From Schwartzia sp. (in: firmicutes) (lineage in GTDB: Bacteria > Bacillota > Negativicutes > Selenomonadales > Selenomonadaceae): 8,768 bases of DNA. Below are positions 6,960 to 8,768 of the stretch, in pieces. Location of the stretch: contig JAGAZS010000246.1 in the NCBI GenBank assembly GCA_017939945.1, positions 1 to 8,768 of the forward strand, in the 5' to 3' direction. Numbering within the stretch: the stretch's first letter is position 1; each line of letters starts with the position of its first letter. A program made the translations under genes and the position numbers. The notes under the pieces are model-generated. The model made no database searches, was not told the origin of the DNA, and was given only the letters and a program-made list of their open reading frames with translations.

Positions 6960-7253
6960 CTATTCCTTCCTGATTTTCGCCACCAAAGCACCCTTCTTCA
7001 CCTGCTCGCCGACGGCCACCGTCGTTTCGCGCACCACGCCGCGAACGCCGGACCTCGCCGCCACCGCTTCCCCGCCGGAAAGCGCCGCGACGCGCATCAG
7101 AGCGCTGCCTTCCTCGACCCGCGTCCCCGGCGCGATTACCCAAGTGACCTCGCCGCCGATGGCCGCCCGCTGGAACCCCGAGGCGTCGTCAAGCAGAAGC
7201 ACGCCCAGCGCCAGCACGACAAAAGCGACAGCCGCGACTATTTTTTTGTTCAT
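6960..7253 (-). CDS. Small membrane-anchored lipoyl/biotinyl-like domain protein
   Basis: 97 residues. An N-terminal hydrophobic helix (about 5-21, after MNKK) is an uncleaved anchor or a signal peptide, placing the rest outside the membrane. Residues 33-95 have the two half-motifs of a barrel-sandwich hybrid: VTWVIAPGTRVEEGSALMRV and GVVRETTVAVGEQVKKGALV. The hairpin where a biotinyl or lipoyl Lys would sit reads AALSGGE and has no Lys, so the domain is probably not modified and serves as a binding or adaptor fold, as in membrane-fusion proteins (inference). The ATG has AGAGG 9 bases upstream. Its stop is one base before the GTG of the S55 gene, so the two are very likely co-translated and may work together. 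A promoter-like -10 box lies 37 bp upstream. I do not recognise a named family. Confidence 0.8.
   Translation of the reverse strand: MNKKIVAAVAFVVLALGVLLLDDASGFQRAAIGGEVTWVIAPGTRVEEGSALMRVAALSGGEAVAARSGVRGVVRETTVAVGEQVKKGALVAKIRKE
6965..6971 (-). promoter_or_regulatory. Ribosome binding site deciding the GTG start of the S55 gene
   Basis: AGGAAGG on the minus strand, 6 bases before GTG 6958 and overlapping the last codons of the lipoyl-like gene. It favours the GTG over the in-frame ATG at 6991 and implies translational coupling. Confidence 0.7.
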
Positions 7254-7289
7254 GCCGCGCCGCCTCTCTGTCTATTCTTTCATCTTTTA

Positions 7290-7319
7290 ATTATAACGCC
7301 TTTGTTCCGGTTTTGCCGT
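7290..7319 (-). promoter_or_regulatory. Probable promoter of the lipoyl-like/S55 gene pair
   Basis: On the minus strand a perfect TATAAT (7290-7295) lies 37 bp before the ATG of the lipoyl-like gene. The best -35 is ACGGCA (7314-7319, 18-bp spacer), which matches only 3 of 6 consensus bases. It overlaps the 7310-7328 palindrome, so a bound activator or repressor could control it. Confidence 0.5.
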
Positions 7320-7328
7320 AGGCAAAAC
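7310..7328. repeat. Perfect palindrome GTTTTGCC-GTA-GGCAAAAC, candidate operator
   Basis: Two perfect 8-bp arms (7310-7317 and 7321-7328) with a 3-bp centre, covering the -35 region of the probable promoter. On neither strand does the stem run into a T-tract, and the AT part is at the base of the stem, so it does not look like a terminator. A dimeric regulator binding site is the simplest reading (inference). Confidence 0.5.
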
Positions 7329-7346
7329 TTCCTACTTCGGCGTTTC

Positions 7347-7426
7347 AACGAGGCAAGAGATATGCTGACTGCCTGTTATTTTCGCTCCCCCTGCCAAGGG
7401 TGACGGGAGACATTTTTTGCCTCGTT
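7347..7426. repeat. 80-bp inverted-repeat element with nested hairpin
   Basis: Perfect 10-bp arms, AACGAGGCAA (7347-7356) and TTGCCTCGTT (7417-7426), enclose 60 bases. On the plus strand the interior holds a nested stem: CTCC/GGAG around CCCT/AGGG with a GCCA loop and a 5-base bulge, followed within 3 bases by six T. It lies between the glycosidase stop and the next promoter. It could be a terminator region, a small structured RNA, or a short mobile-type repeat. I could not match it to a known riboswitch by eye. Confidence 0.45.
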
Positions 7427-7461
7427 ATACGAATCAAAATTCTTCTCCGCAAGAGCCAGCT

Positions 7462-8768
7462 TCATTTTTTTCTCGGCGTTTTTCCCGTCGTCGGTTTTTC
7501 CGCCGACGGCTTCTTCTTCATGACCGCCAGTGCGCTGCCAACGCGGCGTTCCTCGCCGTCTGAAGGCGAATTTTGCAGCTTGCCGCCCACGACCATCGCG
7601 CTGGAGCCGCCGCCGTCAAAATTCACGGCTTCTTTCGCGCCGTACTTGACGAAAAGCTCGGCGAACTCCGTCAGCGTCGCGCCGATGCTCGCCTCCTGCC
7701 GCCCGTCCACCACGGCGAGCAGCACATGGCGGTTCGGCAGCACCGCGACGCCGGAACGCGGCGCCCGTCCGCGGGCGATGTCGTCAGGGAACTCTTCCTC
7801 ATCCGCCGTGACATTGACTTTGCCGCCCTTGACCAGCGTCGGACCCGCGCCGACGATCATCGGCACATCCTGGAACGCCGTCCCGAGATCTTCCTCCAGC
7901 GTCACCTTGTCCCCGACGCGCACCCGCGAGAACGCGTTCTTTGCCGTCCCATGCACCGAAATGACATACCCCTTGTCCGGTATGATGGAATTTCCCTGAT
8001 TGATCTTGACGACTTTTCCGTCCTGCACCACGAACTCCTTCCCGTACTGGTTCGTGTTCGTGCGGACGTCGTAGGCGCGGTTGTAAATGATCAGCGTGTC
8101 CTCGCCCCGCTCCGCGTTGACGCCGGAAACGAGCACAGACTTCTTGCCGATAGTCACCCGCCCGCTGTAATACACCTGATCCACGAACGGCGCGCCGTTT
8201 TTTTTCACGCCCAGCGCGCTGCGGGTGAAATACGTCGTGCCTACCACCGTTCCGTCCATCCGGAGCATGCCGAGGATTTCCCCCGACGACGCGAAATAAT
8301 TGGAATTGATGGCCGCCACCGCGTCCACTTCGTCGGACATCCGCGAGACCGTCGTCCGCCCAAGCACCTCGCCGTTGGCGAGAACCGGCACGAGATCGTA
8401 TTTCTTCAGATCGACGTCCAGCAGGAAGGCCCGAAAACGCCCCCGCCCGTCGCGCCGCGTGTAGATCGTTTCCACCAGCCCCGACGCCGGCTCGGACTTC
8501 TGCTCAAATTCAAATTCCTTTTGGATATCGATAAAGACGCGGTCGGGATTTTTCAGCGTCTTGACGACGAAATCCGCGGGTTCTTCGAGGTCGATGGTGA
8601 TAATGACGCTGTTCTTGAGCTTCGTGAAACGCACGCGATGAATGACGTCGCTATGGATAATCGGCTTGACCTTCACCGCGTCGCCGATCCCGGTCAGCTC
8701 AAGGATGATCCGCTTGCCGTCGTTTTCCGTCCTCGTCGCGTACTTCGGCAGCGCCGAAACGTCGAGCA
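7462..8768 (-). CDS. Phosphodiester glycosidase (NAGPA domain) with AMIN domain, N-terminus cut by window edge
   Basis: 434 residues are visible. The frame is open to the right edge, so the true start is outside; the internal GTG at 8676 lies inside a domain and is not a start. Residues about 10-83 form an AMIN-type domain (KRIILELTGIG; NSVIITIDLEEPADF; NPDRVFIDIQ), which usually localises envelope proteins by binding peptidoglycan or similar polymers. From about 100 to 420 is the NAGPA domain (human uncovering-enzyme family): INSNYFASSGEILG near 153, GRAPRSGVAV near 333, VNFDGGGSSAMV at 381-392 and NSPSDGEERRVGSAL near 399. In bacteria this family is linked to cleaving sugar-1-phosphodiesters or processing envelope polysaccharide; the substrate here is unknown. 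A basic Lys/Pro/Thr tail ends the protein. No clear terminator follows on the minus strand. The neighbours are also envelope proteins. Confidence 0.92.
   Translation of the reverse strand, partial: LDVSALPKYATRTENDGKRIILELTGIGDAVKVKPIIHSDVIHRVRFTKLKNSVIITIDLEEPADFVVKTLKNPDRVFIDIQKEFEFEQKSEPASGLVETIYTRRDGRGRFRAFLLDVDLKKYDLVPVLANGEVLGRTTVSRMSDEVDAVAAINSNYFASSGEILGMLRMDGTVVGTTYFTRSALGVKKNGAPFVDQVYYSGRVTIGKKSVLVSGVNAERGEDTLIIYNRAYDVRTNTNQYGKEFVVQDGKVVKINQGNSIIPDKGYVISVHGTAKNAFSRVRVGDKVTLEEDLGTAFQDVPMIVGAGPTLVKGGKVNVTADEEEFPDDIARGRAPRSGVAVLPNRHVLLAVVDGRQEASIGATLTEFAELFVKYGAKEAVNFDGGGSSAMVVGGKLQNSPSDGEERRVGSALAVMKKKPSAEKPTTGKTPRKK

Noticed and set aside
4511..6973. 820-codon open frame on the plus strand opposite the S55 gene
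   Set aside because: The product is an Arg/Leu/His-rich chain with no domain pattern, no ribosome site and no signal logic. It is an antisense shadow of a GC-rich gene whose minus-strand product has clear motifs and a signal peptide.
6989..6991. ATG at 6991 as the start of the S55 gene
   Set aside because: It would overlap the lipoyl-like gene by 32 bases without a good ribosome site. GTG 6958 has AGGAAGG at the right distance and gives a normal signal peptide.
3346..7495. Shared CGGTTTTTCCG string near the ends of the CheX-like and glycosidase genes
   Set aside because: Both copies encode Glu-Lys-Pro near a C-terminus, so shared codons explain the match.
8674..8676. GTG at 8676 as the start of the glycosidase
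   Set aside because: The same frame continues upstream to the window edge with clear AMIN-domain residues, so the start lies outside the window.

Overview
All six protein genes in this window lie on the minus strand, so it reads from right to left. The DNA is GC-rich. The gene set suggests a Gram-negative-type Firmicute (Negativicutes, for example a Selenomonas relative): an AMIN-domain envelope protein, a long secreted S55 (SpoIVB-type) protein, a Cache-type hybrid kinase, and a CheY/CheX pair. No rRNA or phylogenetic marker is present, so the taxonomy is inference only.

Right part (8768 to 6960, minus). A phosphodiester glycosidase (NAGPA family) with an N-terminal AMIN domain enters from the right edge, so its start is missing. 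A 208-bp gap follows, holding an 80-bp inverted-repeat structure, a perfect palindrome and a promoter-like -10 box. Next come a 97-residue membrane-anchored protein with a lipoyl/biotinyl-like fold and, one base after its stop, the S55 protein. The S55 protein has a signal peptide, a GMSGSP serine motif placed before its AFGHP histidine motif, and a roughly 160-residue Lys/Glu-rich insert with four 14-residue repeats. These genes look like a cell-envelope set.

Middle part (4714 to 3262, minus). A well-formed promoter (TTTTCA, 17 bp, TATAAT with extended -10) drives a stand-alone receiver protein (CheY-like). Overlapping it by 8 bases is a CheX/CheC-type phosphatase with an unusual N-terminal repeat region. 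A strong intrinsic terminator hairpin follows. Together they look like a phospho-signal carrier and its eraser in one transcription unit.

Left part (3225 to 1, minus). A very large hybrid histidine kinase runs out of the left edge: Cache-like sensor, membrane helix, coiled coil, PAS-like domain, HisKA, HATPase, receiver, HPt, and the start of a second receiver. 1075 codons are visible and the frame is still open. It is the natural candidate to feed phosphate into the CheY-like protein, but this pairing is inference.

There are no tRNAs, rRNAs, CRISPR arrays, insertion sequences or attachment sites that I can support. Several long plus-strand open frames are antisense shadows of the real genes.
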